Source: Actinokineospora bangkokensis | Lineage (GTDB): Bacteria; Actinomycetota; Actinomycetes; Mycobacteriales; Pseudonocardiaceae | Direction of reading: 5' to 3' | DNA: 64,000 nt | NCBI RefSeq assembly: GCF_001940455.1 | Contig: NZ_MKQR01000007.1 | Coordinates: 147,378 to 211,377, forward strand | Shown: positions 51,230-59,990 of the stretch, piece by piece | How the letters are laid out: each line of letters opens with the position of its first letter | Numbering within the stretch: position 1 is the first letter of the stretch | The notes under the pieces: generated by a model | What the model saw: only the letters and a program-made list of their open reading frames with translations | Databases searched by the model: none | Told to the model about the DNA's origin: nothing | Position numbers and translations under genes: made by a program

Positions 51230-51772
51230 CTAGCGGTGACCTCCAGGTAGGTCGAAGTACCGCGGGGGGACCTCGTCGGTGAGCCACACGCCGTTGGCGG
51301 TGCGGAAGAACTGGTGGCCCTCGGCGGCCATGGCGGCGGCGCGGACTTCCAGGACGACCGGCTTGCCGCGGCGGGCGCCGACGGCGGTGGCGGTGTCGCG
51401 GGTGGGGGACAGGTGCACGTGGTGGCGGGACATGGGTCTGATGCCCTCGACGGCGATGGCGCCCAGGGCCGCCGCGACGGTGCCGTGGAAGAGCACGTCA
51501 GGCGGGGCGGTGGGGGTCAGGCCCAGGTCGACCGGGACGGTGTGGCCCTGGCTGGCGCGGATGCGCAGGCCGTCGGGGTCGTACTCGAAGCGCTTCTTGT
51601 TGTTGGTCGCGACCACCTCGTCGAGGGTGGCGCGGTCCAGGCCCAGGGCGCGCAGCACGTCGGCGACGGGCACCCAGCCCGCCGGGTCCAGTTCCAGGCC
51701 CACGCCCGCCGGGTCGTGGCGCAGCGCCTTCGCCAGCCGCTTCGAGCGGCGGGTGATCTGCTTGTCGTCCAT
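51230..51772 (-). CDS. kptA: RNA 2'-phosphotransferase (KptA/Tpt1 family)
   Basis: 180 aa. Tpt1 enzymes remove an internal RNA 2'-phosphate with NAD+, forming ADP-ribose 1'',2''-cyclic phosphate. N-terminal winged domain with SKRLAKALRHDP and GWVPVADVL, then RIRASQGH, LFHGT, and HHVHLSPT / FFRTANGVWLT of the ART-like fold. Bacteria lack the tRNA-splicing substrate, so its physiological target is unknown. ATG 51772 stands 49 bp from the SoxR-type box of the divergent transketolase. Confidence 0.93.
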   Translation of the reverse strand: MDDKQITRRSKRLAKALRHDPAGVGLELDPAGWVPVADVLRALGLDRATLDEVVATNNKKRFEYDPDGLRIRASQGHTVPVDLGLTPTAPPDVLFHGTVAAALGAIAVEGIRPMSRHHVHLSPTRDTATAVGARRGKPVVLEVRAAAMAAEGHQFFRTANGVWLTDEVPPRYFDLPGGHR

Positions 51773-51817
51773 GTCGCCGCCGAGTCCACCACACCGCGGC
51801 CCCCCGGCGCCACGCAG

Positions 51818-51848
51818 TTGACCTCCAGCGCACTGGAGGTCGCAAGGT
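51818..51848 (+). promoter_or_regulatory. SoxR-type promoter of the transketolase operon
   Basis: ACCTCCAG-CGCA-CTGGAGGT (51821-51840) is a perfect palindrome close to the SoxR consensus. It begins inside TTGACC (51818-51823), and CAAGGT (51843-51848) follows a 19-nt spacer. The start codon lies 7 nt after this -10, so the mRNA would be leaderless. Confidence 0.78.
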
Positions 51849-51854
51849 GGTGGC

Positions 51855-52520
51855 ATGACGAAGGCATACGCGGACCTGCCCGCCCTCTACGGGCGGCTGA
51901 CCGGCGACGAGAAGCACGACTGGGCGGCCGCCTCCACCCTCGACGTGCTGTGGGTGCTCTACGACCGCGTCCTGCGCGTGGACCCGGCCCACCCCGACGA
52001 CCCCGGGCGCGACCGGTTCCTGCTCTCCAAGGGGCACGGGCCGATGGCGTTCTACTCCGTGCTGGCCGCCAAGGGGTTCATCGAGGAGTCCACTCTGGAC
52101 GACTGGCTGTCATTCGGCTCGGTGCTCGGCTATCACCCCGACCGCACCCTGGTGCCGGGGGTGGAGATCGGCTCCGGCTCGCTCGGGCACGGGTTGCCCA
52201 TCGGTCTCGGGCAGGCCATCGGGCTCACCGCGGGCCAGCGGGTGTTCGTGCTGCTGGGCGACGGCGAGCTGGACGAGGGCAGCAACCACGAGGCGATCGC
52301 CGTGGCCGGGCGGCGCGGGCAGGCCAACCTCACCGCCGTCGTCGTCGACAACGGCTCGGCCACCCACGGCTGGCCCGGGGGCATCGCCGCCCGCTTCGCC
52401 GTGGAGGGCTGGGCGACGGCCACCGTCGACGGCCGCGACCACGCCGCGCTCGAACGCGCGCTCACCACCGACCACCCCGGCGCCCCGCTCGCGGTCGTCG
52501 CCGAGATCGAGAAGGGCTGA
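51855..52520 (+). CDS. Transketolase, N-terminal subunit (split type)
   Basis: 221-aa TPP-binding half. GDGELDEGSNHEA (about residues 136-148) with the downstream VVVDN is the thiamine diphosphate/Mg motif; LSKGHGPMAFYSVLAAKG and GSGSLGHGLPIGLG are conserved transketolase segments. It needs the second subunit at 52524 for activity. It transfers two-carbon ketol units in the pentose phosphate pathway, or serves a specialised sugar route. ATG 51855 matches the SoxR-type promoter spacing, although GGAGGT also lies upstream. Confidence 0.92.
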   Translation: MTKAYADLPALYGRLTGDEKHDWAAASTLDVLWVLYDRVLRVDPAHPDDPGRDRFLLSKGHGPMAFYSVLAAKGFIEESTLDDWLSFGSVLGYHPDRTLVPGVEIGSGSLGHGLPIGLGQAIGLTAGQRVFVLLGDGELDEGSNHEAIAVAGRRGQANLTAVVVDNGSATHGWPGGIAARFAVEGWATATVDGRDHAALERALTTDHPGAPLAVVAEIEKG

Positions 52521-52523
52521 CCC

Positions 52524-53474
52524 ATGACCACGACCACCACTTCCGGCGCCGCGACCACCACCACCACCACGACCACGACGACCGGCATGCGCGAGGAGTT
52601 CGTCCGCGTCACCACCGAGGCCATCGAGCAGGACGAGCGGGTCGCGCTGGTCATCGCAGCCATCTCCGCGGACCGGTTCACCTCAGCCCTGGCCCGCCAC
52701 CCCGACCGGGTGGTCGACGTCGGCATCCGCGAGCAGGCCATGGTCGGCGTGGCGGCCGGGCTCGCGCTCACCGGGCACCGGGCCGTCGTGCACACCTACG
52801 TGCCGTTCCTCATCGAGCGCCCCTACGAGCAGGTCAAGCTCGACTTCGGCCACCAGGGCGTGCACCCGGTGCTGGTGAGCATCGGCGCCTCCTACGACGA
52901 GCCGTCCACCGGGCGCACCCACCAGGCGCCCGCCGACGTGGCGCTGGTCGACGCGCTGCCCGGCTACACCATCCACGTCCCCGGCCACGCCGCCGAGGTC
53001 GAACCGCTGCTGCGCGCCGCCCTCGCCTCCGACGAGCCGGTGTACCTGCGGCTGTCGCAGCGGCAGAACAGCGCGCCGATGCCCGCGACCGGCGGGCTCG
53101 TCCCGGTGCGGCACGGGTCGCTCGGCGTGGTGGTGGCCGTGGGGCCGGTGCTCGACCAGGTGCTCGCCGCGACGGAGGGGCTGGACGTGGCAGTGCTCTA
53201 CACGGCGACCGCGCGGCCCTTCGACGCCGCCGGGCTGCGCGCGGCGGTGGACTCCGCGGCGCCGAACGTCGTCGTGGTGGAGCCGTACCTGCGCGACACG
53301 TCGGCTGGGGTGGTGGCCGCCGCGCTGCGCGACCTGCCGCACCGCCAGCTCGGGTTGGGCGTCCGGCGCGACGCCGAGGTGCACGCCTACGGCACGGTCG
53401 AGGAGCACGACGCCGTGCACGGGCTCGACCCGGCGGGCATCCGGGAGGCCGTGCGCGGGTTCCTGGGGGCCTGA
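52524..53474 (+). CDS. Transketolase, C-terminal subunit (split type), Thr-rich leader
   Basis: 316-aa pyrimidine-binding and C-terminal halves. DVGIREQAMVGVAAGLAL (about residues 71-88) has the catalytic Glu. The first 21 residues are almost all Thr and are encoded by an ACC/ACG repeat; the family domain starts at M22 (52587). ATG 52524 is kept because GAGAAGGG lies upstream, whereas 52587 has none. It starts 3 nt after the stop of the first subunit. Confidence 0.9.
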   Translation: MTTTTTSGAATTTTTTTTTTGMREEFVRVTTEAIEQDERVALVIAAISADRFTSALARHPDRVVDVGIREQAMVGVAAGLALTGHRAVVHTYVPFLIERPYEQVKLDFGHQGVHPVLVSIGASYDEPSTGRTHQAPADVALVDALPGYTIHVPGHAAEVEPLLRAALASDEPVYLRLSQRQNSAPMPATGGLVPVRHGSLGVVVAVGPVLDQVLAATEGLDVAVLYTATARPFDAAGLRAAVDSAAPNVVVVEPYLRDTSAGVVAAALRDLPHRQLGLGVRRDAEVHAYGTVEEHDAVHGLDPAGIREAVRGFLGA

Positions 53475-53481
53475 CGGCGGG

Positions 53482-53760
53482 TCAGGCGAAGGCGCGGGAG
53501 GGGGCTGGCTCGTCGGCGGTGAGGGCCAGCGCCTCCCGCGCGGTGGTGGGCAGCTCCTCCTCGACGGCCTCGCCACCCGCCTGGGCGACCAGCACCGCCA
53601 CGGCCAGCGCGAGCCACACCACGATCAGCGGCACCGGCCACAGCACGGCCTCGCTGATCGCCAGGTAGGTGTTGACCGCGGCGGCCACCACCAGCGCCCC
53701 CGCGATGGTCCAGCGCGCCGGACCGCCCTCCAGGGCCCGGGTCAGGGTCATCCGCCGCAC
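53482..53760 (-). CDS. Small membrane protein
   Basis: 92 aa, unrecognised. Two hydrophobic helices (about 17-37 and 41-60) followed by an acidic tail ([17 protein letters not shown]). GTG 53760 has GGAGG 5 nt upstream on the minus strand; an ATG four codons later is possible. Convergent with the transketolase, 7 bp apart, and divergent from hisH. Confidence 0.6.
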   Translation of the reverse strand: MRRMTLTRALEGGPARWTIAGALVVAAAVNTYLAISEAVLWPVPLIVVWLALAVAVLVAQAGGEAVEEELPTTAREALALTADEPAPSRAFA

Positions 53761-53899
53761 GATGCCTCCACTCCGCACAACCAGCCCCGACAGCGAACGT
53801 CAGGTACCCGCCCGGTGGGGTCGGCTACCCGCGCAGCGGTAACGATGTGGTTACAGAGGTCAGGTGTGCCGCGCGGCGCCAGGCGATTAGGCTGGAGGG

Positions 53900-54535
53900 G
53901 TGGCAAGCGTCGTCGTACTGGACTACGGGTCCGGCAACCTCCGCTCCGCTGAACGCGCCCTGCGCCGGGTCGGCGCCGACGTGGAGGTCACCTCCGACTT
54001 CCGCACCGCCGTCGAGTGCGACGCGCTCGTCGTGCCGGGCGTGGGCGCCTACGCGGCGTGCATGGAGGGGCTGCTGGGCGTCAAGGGCGACCGGATCATC
54101 GGCCGCAGGCTCGCGGGCGGGCGGCCCGTGCTGGGCATCTGCGTCGGCATGCAGGTGCTGTTCGAGCGCGGCATCGAGCACGGCGTGGAGACCGAGGGCT
54201 GCGGGCAGTGGCCCGGCACCGTCGACCGGCTGCGCGCCGAGATCGTGCCGCACATGGGCTGGAACACAGTGCGCTTCCCGGAGAAGTCCGTGCTGTTCCA
54301 GGGCATGCCCGAGGACACCCGCTTCTACTTCGTGCACTCCTACGCCGCGCGCTCCTGGGAGTTGCACCCCGAGCCGCCGATGCCCACCCCGCTGGTCACC
54401 TGGGCCGACCACGGCGGCGAGTTCGTCGCCGCCGCGGAGAACGGGCCGCTGTCGGCCACCCAGTTCCACCCGGAGAAGTCCGGGGACGCGGGCGCCCAGC
54501 TCCTGGAGAACTGGCTGCGGGAGTGGGCCCGATAG
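53900..54535 (+). CDS. hisH: Imidazole glycerol phosphate synthase, glutaminase subunit
   Basis: 211-aa class I glutamine amidotransferase that feeds ammonia to HisF. Catalytic C81 (LGICVGMQ), H190 and E192 (QFHPEKSG) are present. [13 protein letters not shown] is the N-terminal signature. TAGGCT (53888-53893) 6 nt before the GTG implies a leaderless transcript; GGAGGGG also overlaps, so both modes are possible. The partner hisF is 4 kb away. Confidence 0.96.
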   Translation: MASVVVLDYGSGNLRSAERALRRVGADVEVTSDFRTAVECDALVVPGVGAYAACMEGLLGVKGDRIIGRRLAGGRPVLGICVGMQVLFERGIEHGVETEGCGQWPGTVDRLRAEIVPHMGWNTVRFPEKSVLFQGMPEDTRFYFVHSYAARSWELHPEPPMPTPLVTWADHGGEFVAAAENGPLSATQFHPEKSGDAGAQLLENWLREWAR

Positions 54536-54545
54536 GCTCACCCGG

Positions 54546-55277
54546 GTGAGCTTCTACCTCCTCCCGGCCGTGGACATCTCCGACGGCAAGGCCGTCCGCC
54601 TCCACCAGGGGGAGGCGGGCACCGAGACGGTGTACGGCACCCCGCTCGACGCCGCCCTCGCCTGGCAGGCCGCTGGCGCCGAGTGGGTCCACGTCGTCGA
54701 CCTCGACGCCGCCTTCGGCACCGGCGACAACCGCGCCATCACCGCCGAGATCGCCGGCACCCTCGACGTCAAGGTCGAACTCGCGGGCGGCATCCGCGAC
54801 GACGCCACCCTCGCCGCCGCCCTGGCCACCGGCTGCGCCCGGGTCAACATCGGCACCGCGGCCCTGGAGAACCCCGACTGGTGCCGCCGCGTCCTGGCCG
54901 ACCACGGCGACCGCATCGCCATCGACCTCGCCGTCAAGGGCACGCCCGGCTCCTACCGCCTCGCCACCCGCGGCTGGACCACCGAAGCGGGCGACCCCTG
55001 GGAAACCCTCACCCGCCTCGACGCCGACGGCTGCCCCCGCTACGTCGTCACCGACGTCAGCAAGGACGGCACCCTCGCGGGCCCGAACATCCCCCTCCTG
55101 CGCGAGTTCGCCGCCCGCACCACCGGCGCCATCGTCGCCTCCGGCGGGGTGTCGTCGGTGGCGGACCTGGAAGCCCTGGCCGCGCTGGAGCCCGAGGGCA
55201 TCGAGGCCGCGATCATCGGCAAGGCCCTGTACAACGGGAACTTCGCGCTGGAGGACGCCCTCGCCGCCGTGCGGTGA
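54546..55277 (+). CDS. hisA: Phosphoribosyl isomerase (HisA; bifunctional PriA possible)
   Basis: 243-aa (beta/alpha)8 barrel that isomerises ProFAR to PRFAR. Catalytic Asp in [11 protein letters not shown] and in [14 protein letters not shown], with [10 protein letters not shown] and [11 protein letters not shown] as phosphate loops. Actinobacterial homologues (PriA) often also replace TrpF; VSKDGTL and the long loop fit this, but trpF absence cannot be checked here. TAGGCT (54533-54538) overlaps the hisH stop codon and lies 7 nt before GTG 54546. Confidence 0.94.
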   Translation: MSFYLLPAVDISDGKAVRLHQGEAGTETVYGTPLDAALAWQAAGAEWVHVVDLDAAFGTGDNRAITAEIAGTLDVKVELAGGIRDDATLAAALATGCARVNIGTAALENPDWCRRVLADHGDRIAIDLAVKGTPGSYRLATRGWTTEAGDPWETLTRLDADGCPRYVVTDVSKDGTLAGPNIPLLREFAARTTGAIVASGGVSSVADLEALAALEPEGIEAAIIGKALYNGNFALEDALAAVR

Positions 55278-55297
55278 TCAGTCTCTGAACGCGTTCC

Positions 55298-55333
55298 GAC
55301 GGGGGCGGTGGCGCGAGTGCCACCGCCCCCGTC
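55298..55333. terminator. Bidirectional hairpin between hisA and the PPOX gene
   Basis: Perfect 15-bp arms (55298-55312 and 55319-55333) with a 6-nt loop between convergent genes, without a T tract. Confidence 0.75.
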
Positions 55334-55352
55334 GTGCCCTCGGCCCCGCAGC

Positions 55353-55733
55353 TCAGGTCAGCGAGACCGAGACGCCCACGGTGCCCTTGTCGCCGCGGCG
55401 GAGTTTGCTGCCGGTGGTGGTGAGCCAGCCCATGAGGCCGTAGCGCTTGCTGATCTTCCGGCGGACGGTGGCCGTCTCGGCTGCGGGCAGGAGGGTGGCG
55501 GTGGCCTTGCGGAAGGGGCCGGTGGGGGTGCCGCGCAGGGTGCAGGGGGCCACTTCGACCTCGGGGTTGTTGCGGATGCGCTTGACCTTGCCGGAGTCGG
55601 AGACGGTCCAGAAGAGCAGGTGGTCGCCTTCTCGGACGTGCCAGACGGGGGTGTCGACGGGCTTGCCGGTGCGGCGGAAGGTGCGGACGAGGAGGTACTT
55701 GCTGTCCGCCAGGGGGGTGAGGGCGTCGGCCAT
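55353..55733 (-). CDS. PPOX-class F420/FMN-dependent oxidoreductase
   Basis: 126-aa split-barrel flavin-binding protein of the pyridoxamine 5'-phosphate oxidase-like family. YLLVRTFRRTGKPVDTPVWHV and SGKVKRIRNNPEVEVAPC are typical of the actinobacterial F420-associated group. Substrate and true cofactor not provable by eye. The ATG at 55733 is preceded by only a poor ribosome site (CGTCCCCCC complement is G-rich). Confidence 0.85.
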   Translation of the reverse strand: MADALTPLADSKYLLVRTFRRTGKPVDTPVWHVREGDHLLFWTVSDSGKVKRIRNNPEVEVAPCTLRGTPTGPFRKATATLLPAAETATVRRKISKRYGLMGWLTTTGSKLRRGDKGTVGVSVSLT

Positions 55734-55832
55734 GGGGGGACGGTAGCGGGGTGGGGGTGGTGCCGCGTGTTCACCGCAAGTTCCGCCGAACAGGGGGTGT
55801 GACACCTCCTGGTGCGGTGTACCAATGATCCC

Positions 55833-57464
55833 GTGACCGTGGACCGCCGCAGATTCCTGAAGTCCTCCGCCGTCGCCGGTGGGGTGCTGCTGATCCCCGC
55901 GGGGGTGGTCGGGGCGGCGAGCGCCGCGGCCGGGCCCGCGCAGTTCGCCCACGGGGTCGCCTCGGGTGACCCGCTGCCGGGGGGTGTGCTGCTGTGGACG
56001 CGGGTGACGCCGACGCCGGAGGCGACGCCCGGGTCCGGGGTGGGGCCGGAGGTCGACGTGCGCTGGGAGGTGGCCACCGACGCGGCGTTCACCGCCGTGG
56101 TGGCCGCCGGCACCGCGCGCACCGGGCCCGCCGCCGACCACACCGTCAAGGTCGACGTGCGGGGGTTGGCGCCCGCCACGGCCTACCACTACCGGTTCAG
56201 CCTCGACGGCGCCACGTCCGCGGTCGGGCGCACCCGCACCGCCCCCGCCGCGGACGCCGCGGTGGGCAGGTTGCGGCTGGGGCTGGTGTCGTGCTCCAAC
56301 TGGCAGGCGGGCTACTTCTCCAGCTACCGGCACCTGGCCGCGCGGGCCGACCTCGACGGCGTGCTGCACGTCGGTGACTACCTCTACGAGTACCGGGCGG
56401 GCAGCTACACCGCGCGCGGGGTCACCATCCGGCCGCACGAGCCCGCGAACGAGGTCGTCACCCTGGCCGACTACCGGCGCAGGCACGCCCAGTACAAGAC
56501 CGACCCGGACCTGCGCGCGCTGCACGCCGCGCAGCCGTGGTTCATCACCTGGGACGACCACGAGTACGCCAACGACACCTGGTCCGGCGGGGCGGAGAAC
56601 CACCAGCCCGACACCGAGGGCGACTGGGGCGCGCGCAAGGCCGCGGCGCGGCAGGCGTACTTCGAGTGGATGCCGGTGCGCCAGGGGCCGGGTGGGGAGA
56701 TCTACCGCCGGTTCCGCTGGGGGCGGCTGGCCGAGCTGTCCATGCTCGACCTGCGCAGCTACCGCTCGTTGCAGACCACGCCGTCCTCGGGCGACCCCGC
56801 CGACCCGGCGCGCACCATCACCGGCGACCCGCAGATGGCGTGGCTCAAGTCCGGGCTCTCGGGCACCGACGCGCAGTGGAAGCTGGTCGGCAACTCGGTG
56901 ATGATCACCCCGATCTCGGTGGGCAACCTGGAGGCGCGCTTCCTCGAAGCCGTCGGGGAGCTGATCGGGCTGCCGGTGGGCAACGTCGCCGCCAACTCCG
57001 ACGCCTGGGACGGCTACACCGCAGACCGGCAGGAGCTGCTCGGGCACCTGCGGGACAACAAGGTCAAGAACACCGTCTTCCTCACCGGCGACATCCACTC
57101 CTCGTGGGCCGCCGACGTGCCGGTCGACCGGTCGAGCTACTGGTGGAACGGCAACAGCGCGGCGGTGGAGTTCGTCGGCACCTCGGTGACCAGCGACAAC
57201 ATCGACGACATCCTCAAGGTCGACCCGCGCACGGTGTCGCTGCTGGCCGAGGGCGGGCTCCAGCTCGGCAACCCGCACCTGAAGTACGTCGAGCTGGACA
57301 GCCACGGCTACTCGGTGGTCGACGTGACCCCCGAGCGCGTGCAGACCGACTGGTACTACCTGGCCGACCGCACCAGCCCGACCTCGACGGCCAGGTACGC
57401 CAAGTCCATGGCCACCCTCAGCGGCACCCAGAAGGTCCGCACCGCCTCCGGCCCGGTCGCCTGA
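55833..57464 (+). CDS. phoD: PhoD-type alkaline phosphatase, Tat-exported
   Basis: 543-aa secreted Ca/Fe-dependent phosphodiesterase/phosphatase. A Tat signal with DRRRFLKSS at residues 4-12 and a hydrophobic stretch to about 33 is followed by an N-terminal Fn3-like domain (ending near RTRTAPAA). The metallophosphatase domain has HVGDYLYEY, WDDHEYANDTW, YFEWMPVR and LTGDIHSSW with metal and catalytic residues. It releases phosphate from esters under phosphate limitation; no PHO box is evident. GTG 55833 is set by the Tat motif. Confidence 0.93.
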   Translation: MTVDRRRFLKSSAVAGGVLLIPAGVVGAASAAAGPAQFAHGVASGDPLPGGVLLWTRVTPTPEATPGSGVGPEVDVRWEVATDAAFTAVVAAGTARTGPAADHTVKVDVRGLAPATAYHYRFSLDGATSAVGRTRTAPAADAAVGRLRLGLVSCSNWQAGYFSSYRHLAARADLDGVLHVGDYLYEYRAGSYTARGVTIRPHEPANEVVTLADYRRRHAQYKTDPDLRALHAAQPWFITWDDHEYANDTWSGGAENHQPDTEGDWGARKAAARQAYFEWMPVRQGPGGEIYRRFRWGRLAELSMLDLRSYRSLQTTPSSGDPADPARTITGDPQMAWLKSGLSGTDAQWKLVGNSVMITPISVGNLEARFLEAVGELIGLPVGNVAANSDAWDGYTADRQELLGHLRDNKVKNTVFLTGDIHSSWAADVPVDRSSYWWNGNSAAVEFVGTSVTSDNIDDILKVDPRTVSLLAEGGLQLGNPHLKYVELDSHGYSVVDVTPERVQTDWYYLADRTSPTSTARYAKSMATLSGTQKVRTASGPVA

Positions 57465-57693
57465 CCAGCGGGCTCCGGGTGGGCGACATGGCGCAGCTCA
57501 CGCCGGGGCCCGCGCCGGGTCGGCGCCGTCCCGCAGCGGGCTGTTCCCGGGTGGCCGGCGGGAATCCGCTGCTCAGCGACCTGCGCACAATTGGCCGAGT
57601 GTTCAATTACCGGGGCAGGGGATTCGCCCGGTCGCCCCTGTCGGGCACCGCCGCGCGTCGCTAGCGTGGCCGCGTCGGCAGAAGTGAGGTGCC

Positions 57694-58224
57694 ATGCGAA
57701 CGGGTGAGCCCCTGTCCCACGCGCTGTCGACCCTGCGCGCCGACCGGCACGCCCTGCGCGGGGAGCACGCCCCCGCCCTGGTCGTCGCCGCGCTGCACCA
57801 GGGTGCCGTGCTGTGGGAGATGGCCGTGTCCGCCTTCGACCAGGGGGCGGGGGCGCTGGACGTGGTCGACGGGGTGGACCGGGCGCTGGCCCCCGGCCCG
57901 GAGCTGGCCGGGGAGTTCGCCAGGGCCAGGGAGCGCGCCGAGCACGCGCTGCCGGTGGCCGTCGACCGGTTCATGCTGGCGGTGGAGCCGGTGCTGGGCG
58001 AGCTGGAGGCGCGCTCGCAGGCGGTGGTGGGCAAGCTGCGCAAGGCCGCGGGCATGGAGCGCAAGTCGCAGAGCCGGTGGCGGGGCAGCGAGCGCCGGGC
58101 CACCCTGCTGGTCGAGCGCGACCTGGTCGTGGAGGAGGTGCGGGTCGCCATCGCCGCGCTGCTGGACGAGGTCGGCGCCGCGAAGTCCGCTTTGGACAAG
58201 TTCCTCGCCCGCAGCCCCCGCTAG
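57694..58224 (+). CDS. Hypothetical helical protein
   Basis: 176 aa, unrecognised. Almost entirely predicted alpha-helix, with heptad-like stretches around 70-120 and 130-170 (ERDLVVEEVRVAIAALLDEVGAAKSALDKFL). No signal peptide or membrane span. ATG 57694 has GAAGTGAGG upstream. A GTG overlap of 4 nt occurs with the end of the convergent TetR gene. The 229-bp gap before it holds no gene. Confidence 0.6.
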   Translation: MRTGEPLSHALSTLRADRHALRGEHAPALVVAALHQGAVLWEMAVSAFDQGAGALDVVDGVDRALAPGPELAGEFARARERAEHALPVAVDRFMLAVEPVLGELEARSQAVVGKLRKAAGMERKSQSRWRGSERRATLLVERDLVVEEVRVAIAALLDEVGAAKSALDKFLARSPR

Positions 58225-58802
58225 GGTGGCCCACCGCCCAGGTACGCCTGCACCACCGGGCCCACCAGCGCGACGACCTCCTCGTCCGGGGCAGAGGCCA
58301 GCGGCTCCACCCGCACGACGTGGCGCAGCACCGCGAGACCGACCAGGTGCGCCGACATCGCCGTGGCGGCCAGCCGGGACACCCCCAGCGCGTCGGTGAC
58401 CCTGGCCAGCACCGCCTCCTCCAGGAAGTCGCGCAGCATCGTCGCGGCGCGCTCGGTCGTGGCCACCGAGCGCAGCACCGCCAGGAACGCCTGCGCCGCC
58501 TCGGGGGTCGACCACAGCCGCAGGAACAGCCGCACCACCCGCTCGCCCGCCTGCTCGCGCGGTCCCTGCACCACCGTGGCCACCACCGCCTCGGGGTCCA
58601 GCGGCAGGCGCATCGCCTCCGCGAACAACCGGTCCTTGCCGCCGAAGAAGTGGTGCACCAGCGCGGGGGTGACGCCCGCGGCCTCGGCCACCGCGCGGAT
58701 CGTCGTGCCCGCGAACCCGTGCTCGGCGAAGCGCGCGCGGGCCGCCCGCAGCACCGCGGCCCTGGTCCGCGTCGGCCCCGGCCTGCGCCCGCTGCCCGGC
58801 AT
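58221..58802 (-). CDS. TetR-family regulator
   Basis: 193 aa. N-terminal helix-turn-helix at about 10-55 (RAAVLRAARARFAEHGFAGTTIRAVAEAAGVTPALVHHFFG) followed by the helical sensor domain. ATG 58802 has GGAGGG upstream on the minus strand. The start is 55 bp from the divergent hisF start. It resembles the TetR at 60358 in domain layout (VHHFFGGKDRLF / [12 protein letters not shown]), suggesting a duplicated pair flanking hisF-hisI. Confidence 0.88.
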   Translation of the reverse strand: MPGSGRRPGPTRTRAAVLRAARARFAEHGFAGTTIRAVAEAAGVTPALVHHFFGGKDRLFAEAMRLPLDPEAVVATVVQGPREQAGERVVRLFLRLWSTPEAAQAFLAVLRSVATTERAATMLRDFLEEAVLARVTDALGVSRLAATAMSAHLVGLAVLRHVVRVEPLASAPDEEVVALVGPVVQAYLGGGPP

Positions 58803-58857
58803 CCGCGCCCTCCCCACTCCCGGCGGCCCGAGTATGGCCAACCCGTAGGCTCGCGGC

Positions 58858-59631
58858 ATGCCAGTAGCGGTCCGTGTCATCCCCTGCCTCGACGTCGACG
58901 CCGGGCGGGTGGTGAAGGGCATCAACTTCACCGACCTGCGCGACGCGGGCGACCCGGTGGAGCTCGCCGCCGCCTACGACGCCGAGGGCGCCGACGAGCT
59001 GACCTTCCTGGACGTCACGGCCTCCTCGGCCGACCGGGAGACCACCTACGACGTGGTGCGCCGCACCGCCGAGCAGGTGTTCATCCCGCTCACCGTGGGC
59101 GGCGGCATCCGCGAGGTGGGCGACATCGACAAGCTGCTCCGCGCGGGCGCGGACAAGATCAGCATCAACACCGCGGCCATCGCCCGCCCGGACTTCCTGC
59201 GCGAGGCGTCGCACCGCTACGGCGCGCAGTGCATCGTGCTGTCGGTCGACGCCCGCCGGGTGCCCGCCGACCAGCCGCAGACCCCGTCCGGCTTCGAGGT
59301 CACCACGCACGGCGGGCGGCGCGGCACCGGCCTGGACGCGGTGGAGTGGGCCGAGCGCGGGCAGGAGCTGGGCGTGGGGGAGATCCTGCTCAACTCCATG
59401 GACAACGACGGCACCGAGGTCGGGTTCGACCTGCCGCTGATCGAGATGGTGCGCGGGCGCATCGACGTGCCGCTGATCGCCAGCGGCGGCGCGGGCGAGC
59501 TGGAGCACTTCCCGCCCGCGATCGGCGCGGGCGCGGACGCGGTGCTCGCCGCCAGCGTGTTCCACTTCGGCAGGTTGCGCATCGGCGAGGTCAAGGACGT
59601 GCTGCGCGGCTCGGGGGTCGAGGTCCGGTGA
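58858..59631 (+). CDS. hisF: Imidazole glycerol phosphate synthase, cyclase subunit
   Basis: 257-aa (beta/alpha)8 barrel. It uses ammonia from HisH to form IGP and AICAR. Catalytic D12 (IPCLDVD) and the Asp of LSVDARRV are in place; [10 protein letters not shown] and [10 protein letters not shown] bind phosphates. TAGGCT (58846-58851) lies 6 nt before the ATG and there is no ribosome site, so the mRNA is probably leaderless. Confidence 0.97.
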   Translation: MPVAVRVIPCLDVDAGRVVKGINFTDLRDAGDPVELAAAYDAEGADELTFLDVTASSADRETTYDVVRRTAEQVFIPLTVGGGIREVGDIDKLLRAGADKISINTAAIARPDFLREASHRYGAQCIVLSVDARRVPADQPQTPSGFEVTTHGGRRGTGLDAVEWAERGQELGVGEILLNSMDNDGTEVGFDLPLIEMVRGRIDVPLIASGGAGELEHFPPAIGAGADAVLAASVFHFGRLRIGEVKDVLRGSGVEVR

Positions 59632-59990
59632 CCAGGCCGCTGGAGGTGCGGCTGGCGCTGGCGCTGCTGTCCGGCGCGGCGCTGGTCTTCCTGCTGGAGG
59701 GCCTGGTGCTCCAGCTCACCTCCGACCCCGGGTTCCTGCGGCTGCCGCTGGTGGCGACCCTGCTCGCCGCCCTGGTGGTGGGCACCCTGTGGGCGCGGTG
59801 GCGGCTGGCCAGGCTCGCGGGCGGGGTGTTCGGGGTGCTCGTCGCGGTGCTGCACGTGATGATCGCGCTCAGCGACCAGGTGTGGTGGCTGCGGGTCGTG
59901 TCCGGGCTGCTGGCCGCCGCCAACGTCTACGCTGTCGTCCTGCTCCTGACCCGACCGGCCGACCTGCACTTCGGAGGACCCCGTGACTGA
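59628..59990 (+). CDS. Small four-helix membrane protein between hisF and hisI
   Basis: 120 aa, four hydrophobic helices (about 7-29, 36-55, 62-82, 86-108). No motif recognised. GTG 59628 overlaps the hisF stop and its 3' end overlaps the hisI start by 8 nt, so it is embedded in the operon. Function unknown; it is reminiscent of small membrane genes that travel with actinobacterial his operons. Confidence 0.7.
   Translation: MTRPLEVRLALALLSGAALVFLLEGLVLQLTSDPGFLRLPLVATLLAALVVGTLWARWRLARLAGGVFGVLVAVLHVMIALSDQVWWLRVVSGLLAAANVYAVVLLLTRPADLHFGGPRD

Noticed and set aside
51855-53474. Frameshifted single transketolase
   Set aside because: The two halves have their own start with a ribosome site and a clean 3-nt gap; split transketolases of this size are a normal family form.
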